Positions 23,519 through 32,122 of a DNA stretch of 35,970 bases are shown here, piece after piece. Each line of letters starts with the position of its first letter. The stretch's first letter is position 1. The notes beneath the pieces are model-generated. The model did no database searches and was not told the DNA's origin. It worked only from the letters and a program-made list of their open reading frames with translations. The position numbers and the translations under genes are program-made. This DNA comes from Clostridiales bacterium. Its GTDB lineage: Bacteria > Bacillota > Clostridia > Lachnospirales > Lachnospiraceae. The DNA is taken from the NCBI GenBank assembly GCA_003343625.1, contig QAKV01000031.1:1-35970 (forward strand). Direction: 5' to 3'.

Positions 23519-26500
23519 TTACACGATCTGTTGAGGCAACGTTACGATGTCCACCGGCTCCACGGTTTCGGGATCGAAGCTGCAGTGAAGGATATCCGTC
23601 AGGGCCGCCGCCGTGTCCAGACTGGTGAAGCAGGGAATGCCGAGCGAGATGGCCTTGCGGCGTACTCTGACGCTGTTGCGGGTGGGAATTCTGCCTTTGG
23701 CGGAGGTGGAGATCAGATAGCTGATTTTTCCGCTCTCCAAAAGGGAGACGGTATCATGTTCGGATTCTCCGATTTTATGTACCAGAGTGGCGGCCAGGCC
23801 GTGCTCCCGCAGCGTTTGGGCGGTGCCTGCGGTGGCGTAGAGATGAAAGCCCAGTTCCAGGAAGCGTTCGGCCAGGCCGACCGCTTCTTTTTTGTCGGTA
23901 TCCCGGACGGTGAAAAAGACGCCTCCCTCACGGCTCAAAGGGTAACCCGCGCCCACAAGTCCTTTGTACAGCGCCTCCCTCAGGGTGGGAGCGATGCCCA
24001 GCACCTCTCCGGTGGATTTCATTTCGGGTCCCAGCTGTGTGTCCAGACCGGAGAGCTTTTCGAAGGAGAAAACGGGTACTTTCACCGCCGAATAGAGGGA
24101 AGAAGGATGCAGTCCGGTACCGTAGGGCATATCCGCAAGAGGCTCTCCCAGCATGACGCGGGTGGCCAGATCGATCATCGGAATGCCCGTAACTTTGCTC
24201 AGATAGGGAACCGTTCTGGAAGAACGGGGATTGACCTCGATCACATATACCTCGTCCTGATGGATCACGTATTGGATGTTGATCAGCCCTTTCGTGCGCA
24301 GCGCCAGCGCCAGCCGGGTGGAATATTCTACGATCCGTTCCGTCTGGGAAGGGGTCAGGTTCCAGGCCGGGTAGACCGCGATGGAATCTCCGGAGTGAAC
24401 GCCGGCGCGCTCCACGTGCTCCATGATGCCCGGCAGAAGGACATCATGCCCGTCGCAGATGGCATCCACTTCCAGTTCGGTGCCGGACAGATACTGGTCG
24501 ATGAGGATCGGGTTGTCCTTCTCGTGGGAGAGAATGATGGCCATGTATTCCCGTACGTCGGCTTCGGAAAAAGCGATGATCATATTCTGTCCGCCCAACA
24601 CATAGCTGGGGCGCAGCAAAACGGGATATCCCAGCCTCTTCGCACCTTCCAGCGCTTCCTCCAGGGTGTGCACCACGCAGCCGGAAGGCTGGCGGATTCC
24701 CAGATCCTTCAAAAGCGCCCCGAAGCGCCCGCGATCCTCCGCCGCATCGATGCTGTCTGCGGGCGTCCCCAGGATGGGAATCCCGTTTTCGGACAGCCAG
24801 GATGTGAGGCGGATGGCAGTCTGACCGCCGAAGGAAACCACCGCGCCTACCGGCTGTTCGATGCGGATGACATCCGCCACATCTTCCGGGGTCAGGGGCT
24901 CGAAATAAAGGCGGTCTGCCAGATTGAAATCCGTGGAGACAGTTTCCGGGTTGTTATTGATGATGACTACCTCATAACCGGCTTTTTGGAGCGACCAGAC
25001 GCAGTGGACGGAAGCGTAGTCGAATTCGATCCCCTGCCCGATGCGGATGGGCCCGGAGCCCAGTACCAGGACAACGGGCCTCGGATCTTTGCGATGCTCC
25101 AGAAACTCCGCCGCTTCGTCTTCTTCCTGACTGACTCCGTAGAAATACGGGGTTTCTGCGGCGAATTCCGCGCCGCAGGTATCCACCATCTTATAGGAGG
25201 CGGGCAGATGGGGGAAATCCGGGGTTCCGGCGATTCGCGCGATGGCCCCGTCCGGGAATCCGTTCTCTTTGGCTTCCCGGAGCAGGGAAAGGGAGAGCGG
25301 ATCGCTGCGCAGCCGTTTTTCCAGATCGGCCAGAGAAAGCAGCTGGTGGAGGAACCATTCGTCCACAGCGGTCATCTGATGCAGCTGCTGAACGGAAATC
25401 CCCCGGTAGAGAGCTTCATAGAGGGCGAAGAGCCGTTCGTCATCCTTGTCTTCCAGTTTCAGGAAGAGATCCCGCTGATCCAGAAGGCGAAGGTCCGGAT
25501 CCCACAGGCAGTCGCGGGAAATTTCAGCTCCCCGGACGGCCTTCATGAGGGCCTGGCGGAAGTTGCGGCCGATGGCCATGACCTCTCCGGTGGCCTTCAT
25601 CTGGGTACCCAGGGTTCGGGAGGCGTAGACGAATTTGTCGAAAGGCCAGCGGGGAAACTTGACGACCACATAGTCAAGCGCCGGCTCGAAACAGGCTTTC
25701 GTTTTCCCGGTCACCTCGTTTCTGATTTCATCCAGACGGTATCCTACCGCTACTTTTGCAGCAACGCGGGCGATGGGATAGCCCGTCGCCTTGCTGGCCA
25801 GGGCGGAAGAACGGGAAACCCTGGGATTGACTTCGATGACCGCGTAAGCGAAGCTTTCAGGATGGAGGGCGAACTGCACGTTACAGCCGCCTTCGATTCC
25901 CAGGGAATCGATGATGTGCAGAGCGGCGTTTCGCAGCATCTGATATTCCCGATCCGCCAGCGTGAGGGCCGGGGCTACCACGATGGAGTCCCCGGTGTGG
26001 ATGCCCACGGGATCCAGGTTTTCCATGGAACAGATGGTGATCGCATTTCCGTCCTTGTCGCGCATCACCTCGAATTCGATTTCCTTCCAGCCTTCCACGG
26101 ATTTTTCCACGAGAATCTGGGTGATGGGGGAAAGGCGAAGCCCGCCGGAAGCGATTTCCTTCAGCTCGTTTTCATCCCGGGCGATCCCCCCACCCGTGCC
26201 GCCCAGAGTGAAGGCAGGGCGAACGATGACCGGATAACCCGCGTTGCGGGCGAAGGCCAGCGCATCTTTGACGGTATGGGTCACCAGAGAGGGAATCACA
26301 GGTTCCCGAATGGCCTCCATGGCGGATTTAAACAACTGTCGGTCTTCCGCCCGGGCGATGGTGTCGGGATCCGCGCCCAGCAGGCGGACGTGCTCCTGCT
26401 CCAGAAAGCCCTCCCTCGCCAGCTGCATGGACAGGGTCAGGCCGGTCTGACCGCCCAGAGTGGACAGAATGCTGTCGGGCTTTTCCTTCCGGATAATTTT

Positions 26501-26725
26501 CTTTAAGAAATCCAGGGTCAGCGGTTCGATGTAGACGTGATCCGCCATGGCGGAGTCGGTCATGATCGTGGCGGGATTGGAGTTGACCAGCACCACTTCC
26601 AGCCCCTCCTCCTTGAGGGCGCGGCAGGCCTGCGTGCCGGCGTAATCGAATTCGGCCGCCTGACCGATGACGATGGGGCCTGAGCCGATGACCATCACTT
26701 TTTTCACTTCGGGATTCAGAGGCAT
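23519..26725 (-). CDS. carB: Carbamoyl-phosphate synthase large subunit
   Basis: A 1068-residue ATP-dependent synthetase, full length. Two homologous halves each carry an ATP-grasp domain: the first begins KVMVIGSGPIVIGQAAEFDY, the second VVLVLGSGPIRIGQGIEFDY near residue 550. The C-terminal MGS-like allosteric domain (from about 935; GVFFTVRDTDKKEAVGLAER) binds regulators such as UMP, IMP or ornithine. With CarA it makes carbamoyl phosphate for pyrimidines and arginine from glutamine, bicarbonate and two ATP. Its start overlaps the carA stop by 10 nt, so synthesis is translationally coupled. On the opposite strand a long open frame shadows this gene and is not a gene. Confidence 0.97.
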   Translation of the reverse strand: MPLNPEVKKVMVIGSGPIVIGQAAEFDYAGTQACRALKEEGLEVVLVNSNPATIMTDSAMADHVYIEPLTLDFLKKIIRKEKPDSILSTLGGQTGLTLSMQLAREGFLEQEHVRLLGADPDTIARAEDRQLFKSAMEAIREPVIPSLVTHTVKDALAFARNAGYPVIVRPAFTLGGTGGGIARDENELKEIASGGLRLSPITQILVEKSVEGWKEIEFEVMRDKDGNAITICSMENLDPVGIHTGDSIVVAPALTLADREYQMLRNAALHIIDSLGIEGGCNVQFALHPESFAYAVIEVNPRVSRSSALASKATGYPIARVAAKVAVGYRLDEIRNEVTGKTKACFEPALDYVVVKFPRWPFDKFVYASRTLGTQMKATGEVMAIGRNFRQALMKAVRGAEISRDCLWDPDLRLLDQRDLFLKLEDKDDERLFALYEALYRGISVQQLHQMTAVDEWFLHQLLSLADLEKRLRSDPLSLSLLREAKENGFPDGAIARIAGTPDFPHLPASYKMVDTCGAEFAAETPYFYGVSQEEDEAAEFLEHRKDPRPVVLVLGSGPIRIGQGIEFDYASVHCVWSLQKAGYEVVIINNNPETVSTDFNLADRLYFEPLTPEDVADVIRIEQPVGAVVSFGGQTAIRLTSWLSENGIPILGTPADSIDAAEDRGRFGALLKDLGIRQPSGCVVHTLEEALEGAKRLGYPVLLRPSYVLGGQNMIIAFSEADVREYMAIILSHEKDNPILIDQYLSGTELEVDAICDGHDVLLPGIMEHVERAGVHSGDSIAVYPAWNLTPSQTERIVEYSTRLALALRTKGLINIQYVIHQDEVYVIEVNPRSSRTVPYLSKVTGIPMIDLATRVMLGEPLADMPYGTGLHPSSLYSAVKVPVFSFEKLSGLDTQLGPEMKSTGEVLGIAPTLREALYKGLVGAGYPLSREGGVFFTVRDTDKKEAVGLAERFLELGFHLYATAGTAQTLREHGLAATLVHKIGESEHDTVSLLESGKISYLISTSAKGRIPTRNSVRVRRKAISLGIPCFTSLDTAAALTDILHCSFDPETVEPVDIVTLPQQIV

Positions 26726-27813
26726 GTGCGTTTTCTCCTTTCTGCCATCATGGTGAAAAATTCTTCGAATAGAAATGAGGAATCCGTGGGGCCGGGGCAG
26801 GCTTCGGGGTGGAATTGCACCGAAAGGCCGGGAAAATTCTCATAGGACAACCCTTCGCAGGTACCGTCGTTCAAATTGAGGAATCGAAGGGAGCAGCAGG
26901 GAGGGAGACTGTCGTTTTTCACCGCATAGCCGTGATTCTGGCTGGTGATATAGTCCCGTCCCGTTCGAAGATCCCGGACGGGCTGGTTGGCGCTGCGGTG
27001 TCCGTATTTGAGTTTTTCCGTATCCGCTCCGTTGGCCAGAGCCAGAAGCTGATGTCCCAGGCAGATGCCGAAAATGGGGATCTGGGACTCGCACAACCGG
27101 GAGAGTTGGGAGACGATGGAAGGATTGTCCTTCGGATCGCCCGGACCGTTCCCCAGCAGAATCCCGTCCGGGGAAAGGGCCAGAATATCTTCGGCCGATG
27201 CGCCTGCGGGAACCGTCGTGACGCTGCAGTCCAGGGCCTGCAGATGCCGGAGGATGCCGTGTTTCACTCCGAAGTCCCAGACGGCTACATGAAAACGGGA
27301 GAGGCCGGAGGGCAGATGGGAGGAGGAGTTCGAAGTGACAGCAGAGACGGCGTTTTCGATTTTCCAGTCGGCCAGGGTGGACGCGTCCGCATTCTCCGGC
27401 TTGTGCAGGGTAAGCCGGCCGTTCATGACTCCCCGTTCCCGTATTCTGCGGGTAAGGGATCGGGTATCCAGACCGCAGATACCGGGAACCCCCTGTCGTT
27501 TTAAAAAGGTATCGAGATCCGTTTTGCTCCGGAAATTGGAAGGATGGGGGCACCATTCCCGAACGATGTAGGCGCTCAGATGCGCCTTTTCGCTCTCGAA
27601 ATCGGAAGCGTTGATTCCATAATTGCCGATCAGGGGAAAAGTCTGAACCACCATCTGCCCGAAATAGCTGGGATCAGTCAGCGTTTCCTGGTAGCCGGTC
27701 ATCGCCGTGGTGAAAACCACCTCGCCGACCAGATCGCCCTTCAGGGGCGCGCCGAAGCGTTTTCCCTCGTAGCAGGCTCCGTCTTCCAGTTGAAGATATA
27801 CTGTCTGCTGCAT
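26716..27813 (-). CDS. carA: Carbamoyl-phosphate synthase small subunit
   Basis: The 365-residue glutaminase subunit that supplies ammonia to CarB. The N-terminal CPSase small-chain domain (MQQTVYLQLEDGACYEGKRF; GEVVFTTAMTGYQETLTDPS) is followed by a class I glutamine amidotransferase with nucleophile Cys251 (GICLGHQLLAL) and the His335/Glu337 pair (FHPEA). I start at the ATG at 27813 because AAAGGGAGG precedes it and homology begins there; the frame is open to 27942 but that part is the leader region. Regulation is probably at the leader: a sigma-A promoter at 27966-27994 and a terminator at 27899-27948. Confidence 0.96.
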   Translation of the reverse strand: MQQTVYLQLEDGACYEGKRFGAPLKGDLVGEVVFTTAMTGYQETLTDPSYFGQMVVQTFPLIGNYGINASDFESEKAHLSAYIVREWCPHPSNFRSKTDLDTFLKRQGVPGICGLDTRSLTRRIRERGVMNGRLTLHKPENADASTLADWKIENAVSAVTSNSSSHLPSGLSRFHVAVWDFGVKHGILRHLQALDCSVTTVPAGASAEDILALSPDGILLGNGPGDPKDNPSIVSQLSRLCESQIPIFGICLGHQLLALANGADTEKLKYGHRSANQPVRDLRTGRDYITSQNHGYAVKNDSLPPCCSLRFLNLNDGTCEGLSYENFPGLSVQFHPEACPGPTDSSFLFEEFFTMMAERRKRTCL

Positions 27814-27898
27814 AAAAACCTCCCTTTCTTTTTCTATGAGCGCTGTACTGCGGGGCCAGCTCTCTGAACAGAAGAATCCCGCCGCAGTGCGATGATAC

Positions 27899-27948
27899 AA
27901 AAAAAGCGTCCATGAGCGGGCCGAGGGGACGGCCCGGATCATGAACGC
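27899..27948 (-). terminator. Start-proximal attenuator hairpin in the carAB leader
   Basis: On the minus strand GCGTTCATGA and CGGGCCG pair with CGGCCCG and TCATGGACGC, followed by seven T (27899-27905). This is a strong intrinsic terminator that starts only about 15-20 nt after the predicted transcription start and ends about 85 nt before carA. It must be overcome for carAB expression, so it is a likely attenuator. There is no room upstream for a PyrR anti-antiterminator. Confidence 0.7.
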
Positions 27949-27965
27949 CTTTGTTCATCCGTGGT

Positions 27966-27994
27966 ATTATAGCACCGGTCCAAACTGCGGTCAA
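27966..27994 (-). promoter_or_regulatory. Sigma-A-type promoter of carAB
   Basis: Minus-strand TTGACC (27989-27994), a 17-nt spacer and a perfect TATAAT (27966-27971). It is 25 nt from the divergent promoter at 28019-28048. Confidence 0.8.
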
Positions 27995-28018
27995 GGAAAA
28001 CTTCATGCAATTTTTGAG

Positions 28019-28048
28019 TTGACAGATTGAAGGGAGCTGTGCTATTTT
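28019..28048 (+). promoter_or_regulatory. Extended -10 promoter of the asnB leader
   Basis: A perfect TTGACA (28019-28024), an 18-nt spacer and TATTTT (28043-28048) preceded by TGC, giving an extended -10. It reads away from carAB and starts transcription near 28055, about 265 nt before asnB. Confidence 0.6.
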
Positions 28049-28054
28049 GGAAAA

Positions 28055-28171
28055 AACAAACTGAGTTGATGGAAATCCAAAAAGGGGCCGTACAAAGGGG
28101 TGCGGCAATTTAGGTGATGCCGCGGATCAGACAGCCATTCGTCCTATACAGACAGGACGGGTGGCTTTTTT
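28055..28171 (+). ncRNA. Structured leader or small RNA upstream of asnB
   Basis: From the predicted start the transcript folds into hairpin A (GCGGCA 28102-28107 with TGCCGC 28118-28123, 10-nt loop). Hairpin B is a 13-bp terminator (AGCCATTCGTCCT 28133-28145 with AGGACGGGTGGCT 28154-28166, loop ATACAGAC, then TTTTTT). The 5' part (28055-28101) is unpaired and purine-rich. It does not match the T-box signature (AGGGTGG-ACCGCG) expected for amino-acid genes, nor any riboswitch consensus I recognise. It is either an attenuated asnB leader or a free-standing small RNA of about 115 nt. A 14-codon open frame at 28069-28113 lacks a ribosome site. Confidence 0.5.
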
Positions 28172-28208
28172 ATACGACAGGAAATTTCATTTCCTGTCGT
28201 ATAAAAAA
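28166..28208. repeat. Perfect 20-bp inverted repeat (bidirectional terminator-like palindrome)
   Basis: TTTTTTATACGACAGGAAAT, centre TTC, then ATTTCCTGTCGTATAAAAAA: a 20-bp perfect stem flanked by T and A runs. It overlaps the T-run of the hairpin at 28133-28171 and could stop transcription in both directions. A degenerate copy lies at 10360-10395, also before an operon. Confidence 0.8.
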
Positions 28209-28319
28209 GACGCTCCGCTGAGGATGCGGACGTCGCGCAAAAGAAGGATGCTGCCGGGGCGCGCTCCGGCGCATGAAATAGCCGGGGTCTGTTGGATCAG
28301 GGAAGGGAGGATATGAAAA

Positions 28320-29903
28320 ATGTGTTCGATCATGTTTTATGCGGGAAAGGATATGACGGAAGAAACGCTGGAAGGTTATTTGAAACGGACGCAGATGCGG
28401 GGACCTGACGATTGGCGGGTGGTGAGGACGCCGTTCGGCCTGTTGGGCTTCGCGCGTCTGGCCATCATGGGACTGACTCCTGAGGGGATGCAGCCCTTTG
28501 AGCGAAACGGCAGCTGGGTCGTCTGCAACGGGGAACTGTATGGGTTCAGGAAAATCAAGGAGGAACTGGAAGAAAGAGGCGTCTCTTTTGCCAGCGGTTC
28601 GGATTGCGAGCTCTTGTTGCCCCTGTTCGAGGAATACGGACTGGAGATGTTCTCCCATCTGGACGCAGAGTTCGCCTGCGTGATCTGCGACGGGAAAAGC
28701 GGGAAGATCATCGCGGCAAGAGATCCCATCGGGATTCGCCCGCTGTTCTATGGGTACTCCGCTTCCGGACAGATCGCCTTCGCCAGCGAAGCCAAAAACC
28801 TGATGGGGTGGGTGGATCGGGTTCGGCCCTTTCCGCCCGGCCACTATTATTATGATGGGGATTTCGTACGGTATGAGGACATCGGGGCGGTGCGCGGCTA
28901 TATCCATGGGGATTTGGAGACCATCACGAAAAACATCCACGACAAACTCATCGAAGGCGTCAAAAAACGTCTGGACGCGGATGCGCCCCTGGGTTTTCTC
29001 CTGTCCGGAGGGCTGGATTCCAGTCTGGTATGCGCCATCGCTGCGGGCCTTTCGAATAAACCCATTCGAACTTTCGCAATCGGAATGGATACGGATCCCA
29101 TCGATCTGAAATACGCCAGGGAGGTGGCGGATTTTCTGGGAGCGGATCACACGGAGGTGATTATGACGAAGGAGGATGTGATCGGGAATCTGGAGACGGT
29201 GATCGAGGCGCTGGCCACCTGGGATATTACCACCATCCGGGCCAGCATGGGAATGTACCTGGTCTGCAGGGCAATCCACGAAAACACGGATCTGAAGGTT
29301 CTGCTCACAGGGGAGATTTCCGATGAACTGTTCGGATATAAATATACGGACTTCGCCCCCAGCGCGGCGGCATTTCAGGAAGAGGCTGCCAAGAGGATCA
29401 GGGAGATTTTCTGCTACGACGTGCTGCGGGCGGATCGGTGTCTGGCCGCCAACAGCCTGGAAGCCAGAGTTCCCTTCGGAGATCTGGATTTCGTCCGGTA
29501 TGTGATGTCCGTGGATCCCGCCAAGAAACGGAATATCTGGGGCAAGGGCAAGTATCTGCTGCGCAAAGCTTTTGAGGCGGATAAAATCCTGCCGGAAGAT
29601 ATCCTGTGGAGGGAGAAGGCCGCTTTCAGCGACGCGGTGGGACACAGTATGGTGGACGATCTGAAAGAGTACGCGCAGCAACGCTATACGGACGAGGAAT
29701 TCCGCGGGAGGGCAGCCCGATACGAATACGCCCGTCCCTTCACGAAGGAAAGCCTCCTGTACCGGGAAATTTTCGAGAAATATTATCCGGGACAGGCGCG
29801 GATGGTTCCCGGATTCTGGATGCCAAACCGGGAGTGGGAAGGCTGCGATGTGTCGGATCCCAGCGCCCGGGTGCTGTCCAATTACGGGGACAGCGGGAAA
29901 TAG
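28320..29903 (+). CDS. asnB: Asparagine synthetase B, glutamine-hydrolysing
   Basis: A 527-residue AsnB that makes asparagine from aspartate, glutamine and ATP. Cys2 (MCSIMFYAG), exposed after removal of Met1, is the nucleophile of the N-terminal glutaminase domain. The synthetase domain starts near residue 205 and has the PP-loop SGGLDS (229-234), with later conserved EISDELFGYKYTDFAP and EARVPFGDLDFV. The ATG at 28320 follows GGGAGG. It stands alone: a leader with hairpins lies upstream, and a GH51 gene with its own promoter lies downstream. Length is near the usual 520-555 residues. Confidence 0.96.
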   Translation: MCSIMFYAGKDMTEETLEGYLKRTQMRGPDDWRVVRTPFGLLGFARLAIMGLTPEGMQPFERNGSWVVCNGELYGFRKIKEELEERGVSFASGSDCELLLPLFEEYGLEMFSHLDAEFACVICDGKSGKIIAARDPIGIRPLFYGYSASGQIAFASEAKNLMGWVDRVRPFPPGHYYYDGDFVRYEDIGAVRGYIHGDLETITKNIHDKLIEGVKKRLDADAPLGFLLSGGLDSSLVCAIAAGLSNKPIRTFAIGMDTDPIDLKYAREVADFLGADHTEVIMTKEDVIGNLETVIEALATWDITTIRASMGMYLVCRAIHENTDLKVLLTGEISDELFGYKYTDFAPSAAAFQEEAAKRIREIFCYDVLRADRCLAANSLEARVPFGDLDFVRYVMSVDPAKKRNIWGKGKYLLRKAFEADKILPEDILWREKAAFSDAVGHSMVDDLKEYAQQRYTDEEFRGRAARYEYARPFTKESLLYREIFEKYYPGQARMVPGFWMPNREWEGCDVSDPSARVLSNYGDSGK

Positions 29904-29925
29904 GGCGGAACGGAACTTTCGGACT

Positions 29926-29954
29926 TTTCACGCATCAGGCTGAAATGCTATAAT
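29926..29954 (+). promoter_or_regulatory. Extended -10 promoter of the GH51 gene
   Basis: A perfect TATAAT (29949-29954) preceded by TGC (extended -10); the -35 is weak (TTTCAC at 29926-29931, 17-nt spacer). The GTG start and AAAAGGAGG follow within 40 nt. Confidence 0.6.
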
Positions 29955-29992
29955 GAAAGCATATTCAGCCAGTTGAAAAGGAGGACGACGTT

Positions 29993-31966
29993 GTGCAGCT
30001 TTTCATTTCGAACGAAAAGGGAGTCCGCATCCCGAAGGAATTATTTGGACTGTTTTTTGAAGACATCAACTACGCGGCGGACGGCGGGTTGTATGCGGAG
30101 ATGATCGAGAACCGGTCGTTTGAATTTCTGGACTGCTATGGGGAGCGGGGGGATTATTACGCTGTGCCGGATTACGGGTACGCCTGGTCGCCCCTCCCCG
30201 GAGAAGGACAGGGGAAAATGGAATACGTGACCGGCAGCCCGGTGAATCCTCAAAATCCCCACTATCTGCGCTTTACGGCAGCGCGGGCAGGACAGGGATT
30301 TCGCAACCGGGCTTACCGGGGCATTTTCCTGAAAAAAGGAAAACAATACAGGGTATCCTTTTATGCCAGAATGGCTTCTTACGGAGGAGACCTGTCCATT
30401 TCAGTCCAAAAGGCGGACAGGATTTTTGCGCGGACTACGGTGCGGTGCGTCCATGCGCCGGAAGGAACCTGGCAGAAGTGGAACCGGTATGAGGCTGTGC
30501 TCACCGCAGAAGCGGATGCGGAGAACGCGGACTTCGCCGTCATTTTGGACCGGCCGGGGACTGCGGAGTTCGATTTTATCTCCATGATGCCCTGTGATGC
30601 TGTGGACGGAGTTTTCCGCAGGGATCTGGTGGAACTGCTTCGGGAGTTAAAACCCGGATTTATGAGGTTTCCCGGGGGCTGTATCGTGGAAGGGAGCACT
30701 CTTGAAAACCGATATCGATGGAAAGAGAGCGTGGGTCGTCCGGAAAGCCGTCGGGCCAACTTCAATCGCTGGGCTCTGCACGAAACTTCAGCTGAGAACG
30801 GATGGCACACCCAATATGCCCATTATAACCAGACTCTGGGCCTGGGATTTTATGAGTATTTCCTGTTGTGCGAGCGCATCGGCGCGCTGCCCCTGCCGGT
30901 CTTGAACGTGGGGCTTGCCTGCCAGTATCAGTCCTTCGAACTGGTGGAAGTAGAGGATCCGGCGTTTGGGGAATTTCTGCAGGATGCCCTGGATCTCATC
31001 GAGTTCGCAAATGGGGCGCCGGATACCTTTTGGGGAGGCCTTCGGGCCCGGATGGGACATCCGGCTCCCTTCGGCCTGACTATGGTGGGCATCGGCAACG
31101 AGCAGTGGCAGACGGAAGAATCGAATTTTTTTGCCCGGTATGAGGCGTTTGAAAAAGCGATTCATGAAAGATATCCCGAAATCCGCCTGATCGGATCCGC
31201 CGGGCCTGATGTGGTGACGAAGCGCCACTCCATGGCCTGGGAATTTTACCGGGAAAAGGGCGGAAAAAAGGAGAACTTCTGCTATGCGGTGGACGAGCAC
31301 TACTATATGGAGCCTGCCTGGTTTTTTGATCATACGGATTTTTATGACGCCTATCCCCGGGAAGTGAAGGTGTTCGCAGGGGAATATGCAGCCCATCCCC
31401 AGAAGGGCATGAACAACCCCAGGGCCAATAATCTGGAAGGAGCGTTGGCGGAGGCCGCATTTCTCACCGGCGTGGAGCGCAATTCGGACGTGGTGGTGCT
31501 GGCATCTTATGCGCCGCTGTTCGCCCGGGCTGGCTATACCCAGTGGTCTCCCGACCTGATTTGGTTCGATGAGAAAACCGCCTGCAAAACGCCAAGTTAC
31601 CATGTACAGAAACTGTACGCCGAAAACCGGGGAGACTGGGCCCTGCGGTTGAACGGACAGGAAAAAGGGCTGGCGGAAAAAGGAATTTATGTGTCCGTGA
31701 GCCTGGCGGAAGAGAGCGGGGAAATCATTTTAAAGGCGGTGAACCGAAATCCGGAGGAACAGGAGCTGAACCTTCTGTTCGCAGAAGGGTTGGCGGTACG
31801 GGGATCTGTCCGGGTTTGGGAGATTTCGGGCCGACCGGAGGATTTCAACAGCGTACAGGATCCGGACAGGGTGTGCGTAAAAGAACATTTTCAGGAAGAG
31901 ACCGGACGGCTGGCGCTGCCCGCCCATAGCTTCGTGGTAGCCCGGATCCGGGAAAAGAGGAATTGA
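29993..31966 (+). CDS. Alpha-L-arabinofuranosidase, GH51
   Basis: A 657-residue intracellular-type glycosidase that removes terminal arabinofuranose from hemicellulose fragments. The N-terminus (GVRIPKELFGLFFEDINYAA) and EMIENRSFEF are the GH51 opening. A beta-sandwich of about 120 residues resembling a CBM4/9 insert follows (residues 80-200), then the TIM barrel with acid/base Glu370 (GIGNEQW) and nucleophile Glu464 (VFAGEYAA), and a C-terminal beta domain. No signal peptide is seen, so it should act in the cytosol on imported oligosaccharides. The start is a GTG at 29993 behind AAAAGGAGG. It is longer than plain GH51 enzymes (about 500 aa) because of the insert. No transporter or arabinose gene is adjacent. 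Confidence 0.93.
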   Translation: MQLFISNEKGVRIPKELFGLFFEDINYAADGGLYAEMIENRSFEFLDCYGERGDYYAVPDYGYAWSPLPGEGQGKMEYVTGSPVNPQNPHYLRFTAARAGQGFRNRAYRGIFLKKGKQYRVSFYARMASYGGDLSISVQKADRIFARTTVRCVHAPEGTWQKWNRYEAVLTAEADAENADFAVILDRPGTAEFDFISMMPCDAVDGVFRRDLVELLRELKPGFMRFPGGCIVEGSTLENRYRWKESVGRPESRRANFNRWALHETSAENGWHTQYAHYNQTLGLGFYEYFLLCERIGALPLPVLNVGLACQYQSFELVEVEDPAFGEFLQDALDLIEFANGAPDTFWGGLRARMGHPAPFGLTMVGIGNEQWQTEESNFFARYEAFEKAIHERYPEIRLIGSAGPDVVTKRHSMAWEFYREKGGKKENFCYAVDEHYYMEPAWFFDHTDFYDAYPREVKVFAGEYAAHPQKGMNNPRANNLEGALAEAAFLTGVERNSDVVVLASYAPLFARAGYTQWSPDLIWFDEKTACKTPSYHVQKLYAENRGDWALRLNGQEKGLAEKGIYVSVSLAEESGEIILKAVNRNPEEQELNLLFAEGLAVRGSVRVWEISGRPEDFNSVQDPDRVCVKEHFQEETGRLALPAHSFVVARIREKRN

Positions 31967-32086
31967 CGATCGGGCAGCCCTAACCCCGATTATCTGAAGG
32001 AATGCGCGAGAACCGTTTCAGGAGCCGTAACCCCGAACGGCCCACTTTTCCCGTGCAAAATGGAACAGTTGAATATAAAACGGTCA

Positions 32087-32122
32087 GAGCGCGGAATCAT
32101 CCCGTCGGGTGATTCCGCGCTC
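32087..32122 (-). terminator. Terminator of the second collagen-like gene
   Basis: A perfect 13-bp stem (GAGCGCGGAATCA with TGATTCCGCGCTC, loop TCCCGTCGGG) followed on the minus strand by TGACCGTTTTATA. The reading frame of the C-terminal part stops inside it, at 32097-32099. Confidence 0.65.

Noticed and set aside
23432..26506. A 1024-codon open frame on the plus strand
   Set aside because: It is antisense to carB, which has clear family motifs along its whole length. The antisense translation has no recognisable domain and results from G+C-rich codon structure.
27814..27957. A leader peptide starting at the ATG near 27957 in the carA leader
   Set aside because: It would have to start about 5-10 nt after the transcription start with no ribosome site, and the frame runs into carA out of phase.
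28069..28113. A 14-codon leader peptide in the asnB leader
   Set aside because: No ribosome binding site, no asparagine codons, and it ends inside hairpin A, so an amino-acid-sensing leader peptide is not supported.
28055..28171. T-box or PyrR-type element before asnB
   Set aside because: The conserved AGGGTGG-ACCGCG of T-boxes and the PyrR binding consensus are not found.
31967..32086. Repeated TAACCCCGA words after the GH51 gene
   Set aside because: Two short matches in 120 nt without pairing, T-run or gene context; I see no feature that can be supported there.
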